DNA of 64,000 bases from Bradyrhizobium elkanii WSM2783 (GCF_000472865.1 NZ_AXAP01000001.1:119461-183460); one strand, 5' to 3'; positions 36,112 to 45,786 are shown, counted from the first letter of the stretch. Notes: generated by a model not told the origin, from the sequence alone. A program made the numbers and translations.

Positions 36112-37716
36112 ATGAAGATGGTTAAGAGCCTTATCCTCGGCTCAGCGGCGGGTCTGCTCGCCATGGGCGGGGCACAGGCGGCCGATCTTCCCGTCAAGGC
36201 CAAAGCGGTCGAGTACGTGAGGATCTGTTCGCTTTACGGCGCCGGTTTCTGGTATATCCCCGGCACCGACACCTGCATGAAGATCGGTGGCTACCTGCGT
36301 GTCGACACCACGTTCAACGGCGGCATCTACAACGCGCCAGCCTGGAGCGGTGATGCGGGTCAAACTAACCGCTATCAAGACTACTTCTCCGCCCGCTCCC
36401 GTATGGCGCTGACGGTCGATACCCGCACAGCAACGGAATATGGCGTCGTCCGCACCTTCGGTCAGGCCGACTTCCAGTTCTCGACGCTCGGCAACAACAC
36501 CTACAACCCGAACTCGATCAACCAGAGCCTGCCGGTCGCAAGCGCCAACCTGCTTGACACTCCCGGCGGCGGCTATGTCGCGGTCGAATTCGTGTTCATC
36601 CAGTTCGCGGGCTTCACCTTCGGTAAGTCGGCTTCGGCCTTCGCGACGCCGTGGCATGGTTATCCGGGCAACAACTCGTCCTTCCTGCTCGGCGGTCATG
36701 ACACCGTCACCGGCGTGAACAACATCCAGTACACCGCGCAGTTCGGCAACGGCATCTCGGGCACCATCGGCCTTGATGATCCGACCGTCTTCGACCGCAC
36801 CGTCGTGGCCAACCTGACCGTGCCGCTCACGTCACAGGGCGCTGTCGCCAACGCCTATGCCGGTGTGCATGCGCCGGACGTCGTCGGTAACATCCGCATC
36901 GATCAGGCTTGGGGTCTGTTCCAGATTTCGGCTTCGGCACATGAAGTCAACGGCTCCTACAACGTCCTGAATACGGTCGGTGCTCCCGCTGGTGCCACCG
37001 GTCTGCCGGGTGCGGCGCCGACCAACCTCTCGGAACTCTCCGGTCACCCCGACACCAAGTGGGGTGGTGCGGTGATGGCTGCGTTGCAGATCAAGAACAT
37101 CCCGACCGGCCCCGGCGACGACTTCAAGATCGATGCCACCTTTGCCAAAGGTAACACCAAGCAGGTGATCTCGACGTCGGCGACATCACCTAACCCCTTC
37201 ACGATCTTCGGTGGCGCCAATAATTTCGGCTCCTTCGGAAGCATCGGCTTCGGGGCGGTGACTGACGGAGTGTGGGCACCGGCCGGCCTTGCGGGCCCGT
37301 TGTTTGGTGCTGATGGGAAAATCCATCTGACGACAGCATGGGGCGTCCGTGGTGCGTATAACCACAACTGGGATCCTTACTGGTCGAGCAGCTTGTTCGG
37401 CAGCTACTCGGCGGTCAGCTACGATAACACGGCAAAATTCTTCGTCTGCTCCACCTTCACTGCTGCCCGCCTCTCGGCGCTCAGTGCCGACTTTAGCTGT
37501 AACCCCGACTTCAATGTCTCGCAGCTCGGTACGATCACCCGCTGGACCCCGGTCAAGAATCTGACGTTCTCGGCCGAATTCATGTGGTTCCATCTCGACC
37601 AGAAGTTCACTGGCTCCGCTATCCTTACCCCATCGGCGCCGATGCCGACCGCTCGGTACGACTTCAGGGACCAGGATACGTACAGCTTGAACGTCCGCGT
37701 TCAGCGCAACTTCTGA
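36112..37716 (+). CDS. Outer-membrane porin, rhizobial Omp2/RopB-like type
   Basis: 534 residues from the ATG at 36112, preceded by TTGGAGG; the longer open frame upstream is discarded because only this start gives the signal peptide (SLILGSAAGLLAMGGAQAADLP). The mature N-terminus PVKAKAVEYVRICSLYGAGFWYIPGTDTC is the family hallmark (quoted in parts: VEYVRICSLYGAGF, IPGTDTCMKIGGYLR), and the protein ends in a Phe (VRVQRNF) as porins do. A trimeric beta-barrel for passive solute uptake is expected. It is monocistronic with a strong terminator 30 bp downstream. Confidence 0.95.
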   Translation: MKMVKSLILGSAAGLLAMGGAQAADLPVKAKAVEYVRICSLYGAGFWYIPGTDTCMKIGGYLRVDTTFNGGIYNAPAWSGDAGQTNRYQDYFSARSRMALTVDTRTATEYGVVRTFGQADFQFSTLGNNTYNPNSINQSLPVASANLLDTPGGGYVAVEFVFIQFAGFTFGKSASAFATPWHGYPGNNSSFLLGGHDTVTGVNNIQYTAQFGNGISGTIGLDDPTVFDRTVVANLTVPLTSQGAVANAYAGVHAPDVVGNIRIDQAWGLFQISASAHEVNGSYNVLNTVGAPAGATGLPGAAPTNLSELSGHPDTKWGGAVMAALQIKNIPTGPGDDFKIDATFAKGNTKQVISTSATSPNPFTIFGGANNFGSFGSIGFGAVTDGVWAPAGLAGPLFGADGKIHLTTAWGVRGAYNHNWDPYWSSSLFGSYSAVSYDNTAKFFVCSTFTAARLSALSADFSCNPDFNVSQLGTITRWTPVKNLTFSAEFMWFHLDQKFTGSAILTPSAPMPTARYDFRDQDTYSLNVRVQRNF

Positions 37717-37745
37717 TCCACGCGTCAAAGGAATCTTAATCAAGG

Positions 37746-37778
37746 CCCCCGGCAAGCGATTGCCGGGGGTTTCTGTTT
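37746..37778 (+). terminator. Rho-independent terminator of the porin gene
   Basis: Perfect 10-bp stem CCCCCGGCAA / TTGCCGGGGG with GCGA tetraloop, followed by TTTCTGTTT. Textbook intrinsic terminator 30 bp after the porin stop. Confidence 0.93.
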
Positions 37779-37836
37779 GCGCGACAAGGCTTTTAGTATG
37801 TGGGGCAGTGAGGACGTGGCCTCGGATTAGACTGCG

Positions 37837-38307
37837 CTACGAAGATAGCGGGGCCTTTTCGGCCGCAGCCTTTTCAAGCTGATGGTTCAAACCGGCGAGC
37901 CTGTCGATCACCCGATCGAGTTCGGGGTGCCCAAACTCAGCCAGAATCAGTTCATGCAGCGCATCTTGCTCAGACGACAGCATCGCCAGATGCGAGTAGG
38001 CAGCTTCTGTCAAAGAGAGAGTTGCTAGCTGAGTGTTCGAGGAGGGGGACTTCCGTTGAAGCAGACCCGCTCTCTCCAGCAGATTCAATTGCCTCACGAC
38101 AAAAGATGTATTCACCTGCAGCGCCTTCGCTATGGCCTCGACGGAGACACCATCGCGTCCGTCTAACTCGGCCAAGGCAACAATAATGATCCACTGAGCA
38201 TCGGTTATGCCTAGATGCCGCGCCCAGTAGTGGCGAATGGCCTCCAGACGACTGACCATTGCGGTGACTTCCGAAATGAACCTGCGGCTCGCCTCGTAGT
38301 TTCTCAT
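37837..38307 (-). CDS. MarR-family transcriptional regulator
   Basis: 156 residues. Winged HTH: LGITDAQWIIIVALAEL, VSVEAIAKALQVNTSFVVRQLNLLERAGLL, then a wing around SSNTQLATLSLTEAAY (motifs abbreviated). Lies 134 bp downstream of, and in line with, the PepSY gene, so it may respond to the same uptake system or regulate it. The ligand is unknown. Confidence 0.88.
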   Translation of the reverse strand: MRNYEASRRFISEVTAMVSRLEAIRHYWARHLGITDAQWIIIVALAELDGRDGVSVEAIAKALQVNTSFVVRQLNLLERAGLLQRKSPSSNTQLATLSLTEAAYSHLAMLSSEQDALHELILAEFGHPELDRVIDRLAGLNHQLEKAAAEKAPLSS

Positions 38308-38441
38308 GGAAACCTGCCGACGTGAAATCTCCGCGTGTACAGATACTGATCTCGCGCTCAGGTTTTGTAAAGGAGATTCGGCTTGCCTTCTGCGGCCTTT
38401 GTCCTGATCTCTTGGCTGTCACCGCGCGCCGGACATTGTCC

Positions 38442-39890
38442 CTACGATCGCAGTCGCCGCCAGCCTATGACGATGCCGCTAGTCGATACGATCATTCCAA
38501 TGAGCGACAGGAGCAGGACCACAATATCCCACGCTGGGCGATGACGCAGCAGCGGTAGAAAATCGAGACTGTGCAGCGCATTGAACAGCCAGCGATACGC
38601 CCGGCGGCTGTTGTCGACGCGGCCGAGAATATCGCCATTGCGCGGATCAATGTAGAACCAGCTCTCAGCCGCGTCGTCGAAGCCCACGCGCAACACCGGC
38701 AGAGGCCGCTCATTGTGATGCGAATACCAATAATCATCGAACTGCTGGAGGCGCAGGCGCGCCGTCATCGCGGCGTTTGGCAACAAGCTATTCGCCGCTG
38801 AGAAAATCTCGTCGTCGGAAAGCACCTTCGTGGCGCCGCTTGCCGGATCGGCAACAGTCTGATGGCCGTCGCGGTCGGTGAGCACCATCAGCGGATGGCC
38901 GCCGAGCCAGACAAAGCGAGCTTCGACCGCTCCGAGCGGAGGCATCGACTGGAAGGCTGCGACAATCCGCGGCGCATCATGCCCAGCATATCGGACCGCC
39001 ATCTCCCGGCTCGGGCCTCGGCCTGCAAAATACTCGCCCGGATTAAGCGACAGCCAACCGCTGAATGTCCACGTCAGGACGAAGATGCCGCCGATCAATC
39101 CGGCGATGTGATGCCAGGCCATCCACTCCCGATAAGGCGTGACGCTGCTCCGGGCATAACGCTGGCGCAATCGGAGCCGTAGAATGCCGATCCAGAAGCC
39201 AGTGACTGCCACCACAAGGCAGATTCCGGATATCCAGAGCACCACTTGCCGCCACGTGCGGCCGTCCCGGCGGAGGACCGTGGGATAGAACCAGTGTGGG
39301 ATCGAGCCTAGCCAATTCCAGATCCGCTCACGTCGCGTAGTGTCGAGCGCCAGTTCACCGGTCTTCGCCGAGACATAGAGCTCGGTTCCGGCTTCATCTC
39401 CTAGCGACACCAGGAGGAGCGGCCGCAAGGGATCATAGCGCGCCGTGACACTCCATTGATCGCGTTCGATTGTGCCAATCAGTCTTGGATGCACGGCATT
39501 CGGATGATGGCGGGCGATCGCCAGCGCCTGTTCGGTCGTGATGTCCTCGATCGGATGACCGTCCGTTGCCGATATGGTCTTGCGTGCGCCATTCCAGTCC
39601 AGCAGCCGATAGACGGGGATATCGTTCAGCGTGACGAGGCGAAGATCGCGCGGATAGTTCGCAACACCGGCGATGGCCATGGCCCGATCGGGCGCCACGA
39701 GCACGCGGTCCCAGGCGATCGGTGGCAGCGCCGCCCAGCGCTCGCGATCGGTCAACTGCGGGAACGCCACGTACATCATGACGATGCCCGAGACGAACCA
39801 CATCGCAAACAGCAGACAGGTCGCGATGCCGATCCAGCGATGGGTGATGTAAAGCCACCGCCGTCCTCTCCGGATCAAAGCGCGGCGCAT
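38442..39890 (-). CDS. PepSY-associated transmembrane protein
   Basis: 482 residues from the ATG at 39890, which overlaps the TonB-receptor stop (ATGA). Four TM helices at about 15-37, 205-230, 255-275 and 455-478, with large periplasmic PepSY parts between them (YVSAKTGEL, WFYIDPRNGDILGRVD) and conserved membrane-adjacent histidines (ITHRWIG, WHHIAGL, LHSLDF). Such proteins are commonly paired with siderophore receptors and several are thought to be inner-membrane reductases for imported chelates. Here translational coupling and the upstream cobalamin riboswitch tie it to a corrinoid- or cobalt-linked import system. Confidence 0.88.
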   Translation of the reverse strand: MRRALIRRGRRWLYITHRWIGIATCLLFAMWFVSGIVMMYVAFPQLTDRERWAALPPIAWDRVLVAPDRAMAIAGVANYPRDLRLVTLNDIPVYRLLDWNGARKTISATDGHPIEDITTEQALAIARHHPNAVHPRLIGTIERDQWSVTARYDPLRPLLLVSLGDEAGTELYVSAKTGELALDTTRRERIWNWLGSIPHWFYPTVLRRDGRTWRQVVLWISGICLVVAVTGFWIGILRLRLRQRYARSSVTPYREWMAWHHIAGLIGGIFVLTWTFSGWLSLNPGEYFAGRGPSREMAVRYAGHDAPRIVAAFQSMPPLGAVEARFVWLGGHPLMVLTDRDGHQTVADPASGATKVLSDDEIFSAANSLLPNAAMTARLRLQQFDDYWYSHHNERPLPVLRVGFDDAAESWFYIDPRNGDILGRVDNSRRAYRWLFNALHSLDFLPLLRHRPAWDIVVLLLSLIGMIVSTSGIVIGWRRLRS

Positions 39891-39892
39891 GA

Positions 39893-42208
39893 TCAGAACT
39901 TCACGTTGACGGACACTTCTGCCGTGCGCGGCATGCCGAGCAACCATTGCCCGGAAGGGGCGGACGTGGCGTAGACAGTGTCGAAGAGATTGTAGAGGCG
40001 AAGCGCCACCGTGGTTTGCCCGTCAGGCTTCCAGCGCAGTCCGCCGTTGACCACGGTGTAGGCGGGGCGAAGCTGGGTATTGGCATTATCGGAGAACGTT
40101 TGCCCTACGATCTGCACGCCGCCGTAGACGGACCAGTTCGGCGCGAAGTCCCAGGTCAGCCACACGTTCGATACCTGCTGCGGCACATTCGTCGGAACGT
40201 TGCCGGCGTAGCTGACGAGTTTGCCGCCCACCACCTGGCTGAAGTTGTCGTACCGGGCCCGCAGCACCGCGAGATTGGCATCGACGCGCCAACCATCATT
40301 CAGTGCCAGGCCGATCGATGCTTCGATCCCGCGCGACGATTGCTGGCCGACTTGCAACGCCAGGCCACCAGGATTGTTGGGATCCGGGACCAGCAGGTTG
40401 TTCTTGACGATTTCGTAACCTGCCAGCGTCCATTCACCACGGCCGCCCCAGAATGATTGCTTGACCCCGACCTCGGTTTGCTTGCCCGTGGCAAGCTGGA
40501 AGGTTTTCTGCGTGGCCGACAGCGAGATGAGATTGGTGACGGGATCAACGGCTGTCGCATATTGTCCGTAAAAGGCGAGGTTCGAGACGGGCGTGTAGAC
40601 CACGCCGGTTCGCCAGCTCGTACCCGACAGCGAGATATCGAAATTATTCGCTGGTGTCCTGTAATCGGTACGGTCGACATCCGGCCGGTCGAACCTGATG
40701 CCGCTTACAACGGACAACTGATCGGTTAGCGACAGCCGGTCCTCGGCAAACAACGCATATTGATTGACGATCGCATTGTAGCCGGGCGTGGTTCGCGTCG
40801 TGGAGGTCGCAAAAGACCCCATGTCGCCGGCATAGGGACTAACCGAAGATGCGCCGCCATAGGGCGAATTGTTGGTGTGGGTAAAATCGATCCGGTTGAC
40901 GTCGAAGCCCGCAACGAACTCGTTGGCGAAGCCCAGCAGATGACCACGAAACGTTGCGTCCATCCGGTTACCGACCTGAGCCTGGTCGTGGAAGATCTCG
41001 ATGTAGCTGGTTCGGTCGATCAACCGTGTTGCAGGATTCCAACTATAGTTCTCGACATCACGCCAATGCCGACGGCTGGTCAGGTAGTAGAGTGTGTTCT
41101 GGACCTTGACTCCTTTCGTCACGTCCCACTCGGTCTTGAACTGGCTCCAGTTATCCTGATAGCGGATCGCGCTGTCGAGGACGTTGTAGTTCTTGAACCG
41201 CAACGTGTCGTCGATCCCGCCGTTGATCAGCGGTGTGCCGAAATAGCGCGAGGGGCTTCGATTGCCGTAGTCGTTCGAGAGTGTGAAAGCGAGGTTTTCG
41301 GCGGCCTGGACCCGCACTGCGGCGGAGACCGCAACATTCGACGTCTCGTCGCGATCAACCCAGCCGTTCGACATGTTGCCGACGGCATTGACGCGATAGG
41401 ATACGTTCGGATTGATCGGGCCGCCGCTATCCACCGCAATGCGTCGCGTCGTGTTGGTGTCGAGCGATATCTCGGCATCGTTGTAGGGCGTCGTGACCGG
41501 TTTCTTGGGGATCACACTGATGATCCCACCAATTGCGCCTTCCCCGTACAGAACGGAGGCTGGCCCGCGCATGACCTCGATGCGATCCGCCGACCACGTA
41601 TCGAATGGAAAGGTCACGGTTCCTGCGCCAACATAGAGGCGAGTGCCATCATATAGCGTCATCACCGAATTGCTTCCGGTGAAGCCGCGCGTGCTGAACG
41701 AGAGGCCGCCATTGCCCGGCGCCGGGCTCGCGGTAAAGCCCACTGCGTTCTGGGTGACCGCGTCCGTGACATTATGCTGGCCGCGTTCTGCGATGGTCTG
41801 CGACGTAATCGTTTCGACGCTGGCGGGCGTCTGCAGCGGAGTGAGGTTGAGGCGGCTGCCACTCGCGTTCTGCTTGTTCAGGTTTAGCGTCGGAGATGGC
41901 GTGTCGGACGTTGCGGTCGAGGGCGTGGTGCTTCGCGCCGCCGGGCTCCGGCTCGACTGAGACTGCGCAGGTCGCGCTGCGGAAGTTGAACGCTGATGAT
42001 TGAGACGCTTTGCCGCAGGCTTTTGCGGCTGGATAACGCTCACCGGAGGCAAGACATGGGACGTCTCAGGCTGCTGGGCCTTTGCCGAAGAAGATTCGAG
42101 CAGGAGAACCGGCAGAAAGTATCTGAAAGCGAGCCGGGCAGCATCACGCTGCCTTACGATAGTAACGATAGAGAGCACGAGCAGACCTCGGTATGACGTC
42201 AGTGGCAC
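39893..42208 (-). CDS. TonB-dependent outer-membrane receptor under cobalamin-riboswitch control
   Basis: 771 residues. Signal region (YFLPVLLLESSSAKAQ), a Pro/Ser/Thr-rich linker (about 50-110), plug domain (LQTPASVETI; STRGFTG; DRIEVMRGPASVLYGEGAIGG around 205-225), then a 22-strand barrel ending in Phe (EVSVNVKF). By sequence it resembles siderophore receptors of the FhuA/FpvA type more than E. coli BtuB, but the riboswitch ahead of it indicates regulation by B12. Substrate could be cobalamin, another corrinoid, or a metal chelate whose uptake is tuned by B12 status. Operon with the PepSY gene. Confidence 0.9.
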   Translation of the reverse strand: MPLTSYRGLLVLSIVTIVRQRDAARLAFRYFLPVLLLESSSAKAQQPETSHVLPPVSVIQPQKPAAKRLNHQRSTSAARPAQSQSSRSPAARSTTPSTATSDTPSPTLNLNKQNASGSRLNLTPLQTPASVETITSQTIAERGQHNVTDAVTQNAVGFTASPAPGNGGLSFSTRGFTGSNSVMTLYDGTRLYVGAGTVTFPFDTWSADRIEVMRGPASVLYGEGAIGGIISVIPKKPVTTPYNDAEISLDTNTTRRIAVDSGGPINPNVSYRVNAVGNMSNGWVDRDETSNVAVSAAVRVQAAENLAFTLSNDYGNRSPSRYFGTPLINGGIDDTLRFKNYNVLDSAIRYQDNWSQFKTEWDVTKGVKVQNTLYYLTSRRHWRDVENYSWNPATRLIDRTSYIEIFHDQAQVGNRMDATFRGHLLGFANEFVAGFDVNRIDFTHTNNSPYGGASSVSPYAGDMGSFATSTTRTTPGYNAIVNQYALFAEDRLSLTDQLSVVSGIRFDRPDVDRTDYRTPANNFDISLSGTSWRTGVVYTPVSNLAFYGQYATAVDPVTNLISLSATQKTFQLATGKQTEVGVKQSFWGGRGEWTLAGYEIVKNNLLVPDPNNPGGLALQVGQQSSRGIEASIGLALNDGWRVDANLAVLRARYDNFSQVVGGKLVSYAGNVPTNVPQQVSNVWLTWDFAPNWSVYGGVQIVGQTFSDNANTQLRPAYTVVNGGLRWKPDGQTTVALRLYNLFDTVYATSAPSGQWLLGMPRTAEVSVNVKF

Positions 42209-42307
42209 GTCACCGCAAACGAGGTCTCGCTCGAACGTGCCTATGGCACGCCGGACGAAAACAATGTCTGTACTCCCCGACCGACATTTTTGCGTGTGAC
42301 CACGGCT

Positions 42308-42478
42308 GACGGCAGGTCTCCTGGCTTGCGGGTCCCAACCCTTCGTCGCCTTCCCAGGACCGAGGCTCCCAGTGGCGCATGACGAAAGATTCGCCGCTCA
42401 CAGTTGCGGGGGCAGCCGCGGCATAGAGGAGAAAGTCCCCGCACCGCGTTCCCTTTTGATCCCCGTTAGGGGAACCGT
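42308..42478 (-). ncRNA. Cobalamin (B12) riboswitch
   Basis: On the minus strand the conserved elements occur in canonical order: GGTTCCC near the 5' end, AAAGGGAACGCGGTG, GCTGCCCCCGCAACTGTGA, GCCACTGGGA, GGGAAGGCGACGA, and the 3' closing AGCCAGGAGACCTGCC. This is the complete B12-box class of AdoCbl riboswitch. It lies 100 nt before the TonB-receptor start, leaving room for an expression platform. High cobalamin is expected to switch the TonB-PepSY operon off. Confidence 0.96.
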
Positions 42479-42520
42479 CGGTCGCGATCTAGGAGATTGT
42501 CTGAGCCTAAGTCAATCCTG

Positions 42521-42940
42521 TCACAGAGTAGGCATCAGGACACCGCGCGCATCCACGTCGCGGCGGAGGATGTGCAACTCTTCCGCCGTCGGCGCCTCGG
42601 TTTCGGGCACCGATGAAAGGTCGCCGAGGTCGAATCCAGTGGCGTCCTGCAGCTCCCGACGGCTGACGCCGCGGTGGATTGAGCGGACCTTCATGCGCCC
42701 GGCCTCGCGGTCGAAGTCGAACAGACATTTGGGGGTGACGACCATGCAGGGCCCGCCCCAGTCGAGGCCCAGCTTCCTGCGTCCTTCGATCCCTCCCGGA
42801 TAGCCCACGCCGGAGACGTAATCGACCTTCTCGACGAAGTTGCGCCGGTCATGGTGCGGCATCATCACATATTCGCGCCGGAACAGCGTCATATGCTCGG
42901 GCTGCAGGATCGGGCCGACGAGGCGAACCCTGGACGTGGC
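42521..42940 (-). pseudogene. CoA-transferase beta-subunit, 3' fragment
   Basis: About 130-140 residues of C-terminal sequence: REYVMMPHHDRRNFVEKVDYV, GPCMVVTPKCLFDFD, SIHRGVSRRELQDATGFDL, and a normal end (EELHILRRDVDARG), as in glutaconate/IpdB-like CoA-transferase beta subunits (motifs abbreviated). The family is about 250 residues; the N-terminal half is gone. Homology ends near 42930-42940, exactly where an RbsA-type fragment begins in the opposite direction. First usable ATG is at 42892. No alpha subunit is present. Almost certainly non-functional. Confidence 0.75.
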
Positions 42941-43769
42941 GTCGACCAGCAAGGATGCGCTCATCGGCCTCATGGTCGGGCGTGACCTCGGCGAACGCTT
43001 CCCCGCCAAGGGGAGGGCGCCCGGCAAGCCGGTGCTGGAGGCGCGGGAGATTTCAGGTCACGGCTTCAGGGACGCAAGCCTGACATTGCGCGCCGGCGAG
43101 ATTCTCGGCCTCTCCGGCCTGGTCGGCGCAGGCCGAACGGAGCTGGCGCGCGCCCTGTTCGGTGCAGCCCCGATCTCGGCGGGGCGCATCCTGATCGACG
43201 GAGAACCGGTCGTCCTGCGCAGCCCGGCGGACGCGATCAGAAAGGGCGTGTCCTACATCGCCGAGGATCGCCGCGACGGCCTCTTCATGCCGCTTTCGGT
43301 TCGCGAGAACATCGCGTTCGCGGCTCCGGAGAAGCACAGCCGCTTCGGCGTGCTCAACAGCCGCAAGCAGGCCGAGCAGGCGTGGGCGTTTATCGGCCGC
43401 CTCAACGTGCGGACCCCTCATGCCGAGCAGCCGATCGCCGTGCTGAGCGGCGGCAACCAGCAGAAATGCATCCTTGCGCGATGGCTCCTCAAGGGCGTGC
43501 GCGTGCTCATCCTTGACGAGCCCACCCGCGGTATCGATGTGGGCGCCAAGCGCGAGATCTACGCGCTCGTCGATCAACTCGCCCGCGAGGGAATCGCGGT
43601 CCTGCTCATCTCCTCCGAACTGCCCGAGATCCTGGGCATGACCGATCGCGTGCTCGTCATGAGCGACGGGCGGATCACCGGCGAAGTCGAGGGCGACCGT
43701 GCGACGGAAGAAAGCCTGCTCGGTCTCGCCCTCCCCGCTCACTCCATCAAGCAAGAGCTTCACGCATGA
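42936..43769 (+). pseudogene. RbsA/MglA-type sugar ABC ATPase, C-terminal half only
   Basis: About 277 codons remain of a family of about 500. Sequence picks up at STSKDALIGLMVGRDLG, the linker into the second nucleotide-binding domain, then GEILGLSGLVGAGRTELARA (degenerate Walker A typical of the second half), LSGGNQQK signature and LILDEPTRGIDVGAK Walker B. The complete first, catalytically competent domain is missing. Open upstream codons are antisense to the CoA-transferase fragment. It overlaps the permease gene by 4 bp (ATGA). Without the first half the importer below is unlikely to work unless another ATPase serves it. Confidence 0.75.
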
Positions 43770-44755
43770 CCGACACCGCCATCACGGAAGGCGCGGCCTC
43801 TCCCAAATCCGCCAACTCCGGTTACAACCGGGCCCTGGGCTTGCTGGTGCGTTACAGCAACGTGCTCGCACTCGTGCTGCTGCTCGTCGTGGCGAGCCTG
43901 CTGTCGCCGTACTTCCTGTCCTCGCGCAATATCCTGAATGTGTTGCGCGGGGCGACCATGATCGGCCTCGTCAGCATCGGGATGACCTACGTCATCTTGA
44001 ACCGGGGTATCGACCTTTCGGCCGGCTCCATCGTCGGCATTTCGGCCGCCTTGACGGCCGGCTTCGCGCACTACGGCGTGGGCGCCGCAGTGCTGGTCGG
44101 GGTCGCGGCGGGGGTCGCGGTCGGCATCGTCAACGGGCTGCTGATCACGCGCTTGCGCCTGCAGCCCTTCATCGCGACGTTGAGCACGATGATCTTCGTG
44201 CGCGGCCTCGTCTACATCTATACGGAAGGCAGCAACGTCATCGTGCGCGATGCGTCGACGGCCTTCACTTTTCTCGGGTCCGGCTTCATCGGGCCTGTTC
44301 CGGCGCCGGTGGTGCTGTTCGCGTTCGTATGGCTGATCGCGGCTGTGACGCTCCGCTACACCGTGTTCGGCCGCGCCGTCTACGCCGTCGGTGCCAATGA
44401 GGAGGCGGCTCGCCTCTCGGGCATCGCAGTCGAGCGCAACAAGGTGCTCGTCTACACGGTGAGCGGGCTGCTGGCGGGGCTTGCGGGCGTGGTCCTGGCG
44501 AGCCGCCTCACTGTCGGCGAGCCCAATGCCGGCACGCTCTATGAGCTCGACGCCATCGCAGCCACGCTGATCGGCGGCACTACCTTCGATGGCGGCGTCG
44601 GCGGTGTCGGCGGCACGGTGCTCGGCGTGCTGATCATGGCGTTCCTGTCGAACGTCCTCAACCTGCTCAACGTGTCACCTTATTCTCAGATGCTGCTCAA
44701 GGGCGTGATCATCGTTCTGGCGGTCGTCATGAGCGAATGGAGAAAGCGGCGCTGA
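43766..44755 (+). CDS. RbsC-type sugar ABC transporter permease
   Basis: 329 residues, 8-10 TM helices. Family features: SGINRGIDLSAGSIVG-like segment (NRGIDLSAGSIVGISAAL), AVGANEEAARLSGI and the glycine-rich GGTTFDGGVGGVGGT near the C-terminus. Coupled by ATGA to the truncated ATPase and followed 23 bp later by the binding protein. Part of a CUT2-type importer for a sugar or polyol. Confidence 0.93.
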   Translation: MTDTAITEGAASPKSANSGYNRALGLLVRYSNVLALVLLLVVASLLSPYFLSSRNILNVLRGATMIGLVSIGMTYVILNRGIDLSAGSIVGISAALTAGFAHYGVGAAVLVGVAAGVAVGIVNGLLITRLRLQPFIATLSTMIFVRGLVYIYTEGSNVIVRDASTAFTFLGSGFIGPVPAPVVLFAFVWLIAAVTLRYTVFGRAVYAVGANEEAARLSGIAVERNKVLVYTVSGLLAGLAGVVLASRLTVGEPNAGTLYELDAIAATLIGGTTFDGGVGGVGGTVLGVLIMAFLSNVLNLLNVSPYSQMLLKGVIIVLAVVMSEWRKRR

Positions 44756-44778
44756 AGCCCGCAATTGGAGGAAAAATC

Positions 44779-45786
44779 ATGACCCACGACGGAACGCGGC
44801 GGGCGAACCGCCGCGACATCCTCAAGCTCGGCGCCGGCGCTGCGGCGCTCGCGTCCGGCGCCATCTGGGGACAAGACTCGTTTGCGCAGGCCGTGCAGGG
44901 AAAGACCGTCGGCTTCACGATGTCCTTCTCCAACACCGAGTGGATCAAGCAGCAACAGGCAGGCATCGAGGAGACCGCCAAGAAGTACGGTCTCAAGACC
45001 GTCGTCTATGATGCCAACGACCAGCCGGCCAAGCAGGTCCGCGACATCGAGGATCTGCTCGTCCGCAACGTCGACATCATCATCATCTCGACTTACTACG
45101 CCGAGGCGGTCACGCCCGCGGTCAAGCAGATCAACGAAGCCAAGATTCCGATCGTGGTACTCAGCTCGCCGCTGGCCGGCGGCGTTGATTTCGCGTGTCA
45201 CCTCGCGACCGACACCATGGCGACCTCGCGTTCGGCCAGCGAGTACTACGTCAAGAAGCTCGGCGGCAAAGGTCTGATTGCGCAGATCGAGGGCAAGCCT
45301 GGATCGGTAATCAACCAGCAGCCCGGGAAAGGCTGGCGTGAAGTCATCGAGAAGCATCCGGACATCAAGATCATTGGCCACATCGTCGCCAACTACGACC
45401 GCACCCAGGCCATCAAGGGCATGGAGGATCTGCTCCAGGCCAACAAGCAGATCGACGCGGTCTACTGCCATAATGACGACATGGCTCTCGGCGCTGCGCG
45501 CGCCGCCAAGGAGGCGGGGCGCAAGGACCAGATGTGGTTCACCGGCTATGACGGTCTCACGGTCGAGGCACTGGAAGGTATCTACAAGGGCGATCTCGAC
45601 GGCGTGTGGGAGTATCTTCCGTTCGGCTCGGAGGGGATCGAGGCCGCGGTGCAGATCCTGCGCGGCAAGCCGATCAAGAAGACGATCGCCTTCGATTCCC
45701 CGTTGATCACCAAGTCGAATGTGACCGAGTGGTATGACCCGGAGAGCCGCAAGCGGAAGGTCCTGCCTTCACGCCTGACCTTCTGA
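44779..45786 (+). CDS. RbsB-type periplasmic sugar-binding protein with Tat-like signal
   Basis: 335 residues from the ATG at 44779 (GGAGG upstream). The N-terminus has NRRDILKLGAGAAAL, a twin-arginine-like export signal with cleavage near SFAQA. Peripla_BP_4 fold: VGFTMSFSNTEWIKQQQAGIEE, DIIIISTYYAEA, VYCHNDDMALGAARA, FTGYDG (motifs abbreviated). It delivers substrate to the RbsC permease encoded just upstream. A Tat signal on an RbsB protein is less usual than Sec. The ligand is unknown. Confidence 0.92.
   Translation: MTHDGTRRANRRDILKLGAGAAALASGAIWGQDSFAQAVQGKTVGFTMSFSNTEWIKQQQAGIEETAKKYGLKTVVYDANDQPAKQVRDIEDLLVRNVDIIIISTYYAEAVTPAVKQINEAKIPIVVLSSPLAGGVDFACHLATDTMATSRSASEYYVKKLGGKGLIAQIEGKPGSVINQQPGKGWREVIEKHPDIKIIGHIVANYDRTQAIKGMEDLLQANKQIDAVYCHNDDMALGAARAAKEAGRKDQMWFTGYDGLTVEALEGIYKGDLDGVWEYLPFGSEGIEAAVQILRGKPIKKTIAFDSPLITKSNVTEWYDPESRKRKVLPSRLTF

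Noticed and set aside
42209..42520. Short open frames upstream of the TonB receptor
   Set aside because: The region is explained by the cobalamin riboswitch and its expression platform.
23400..43000. Idea that the two head-to-head scars are ends of one simple inversion
   Set aside because: Inverting the segment between them still leaves 5' ends facing 5' ends with the same halves missing, so no gene is restored.
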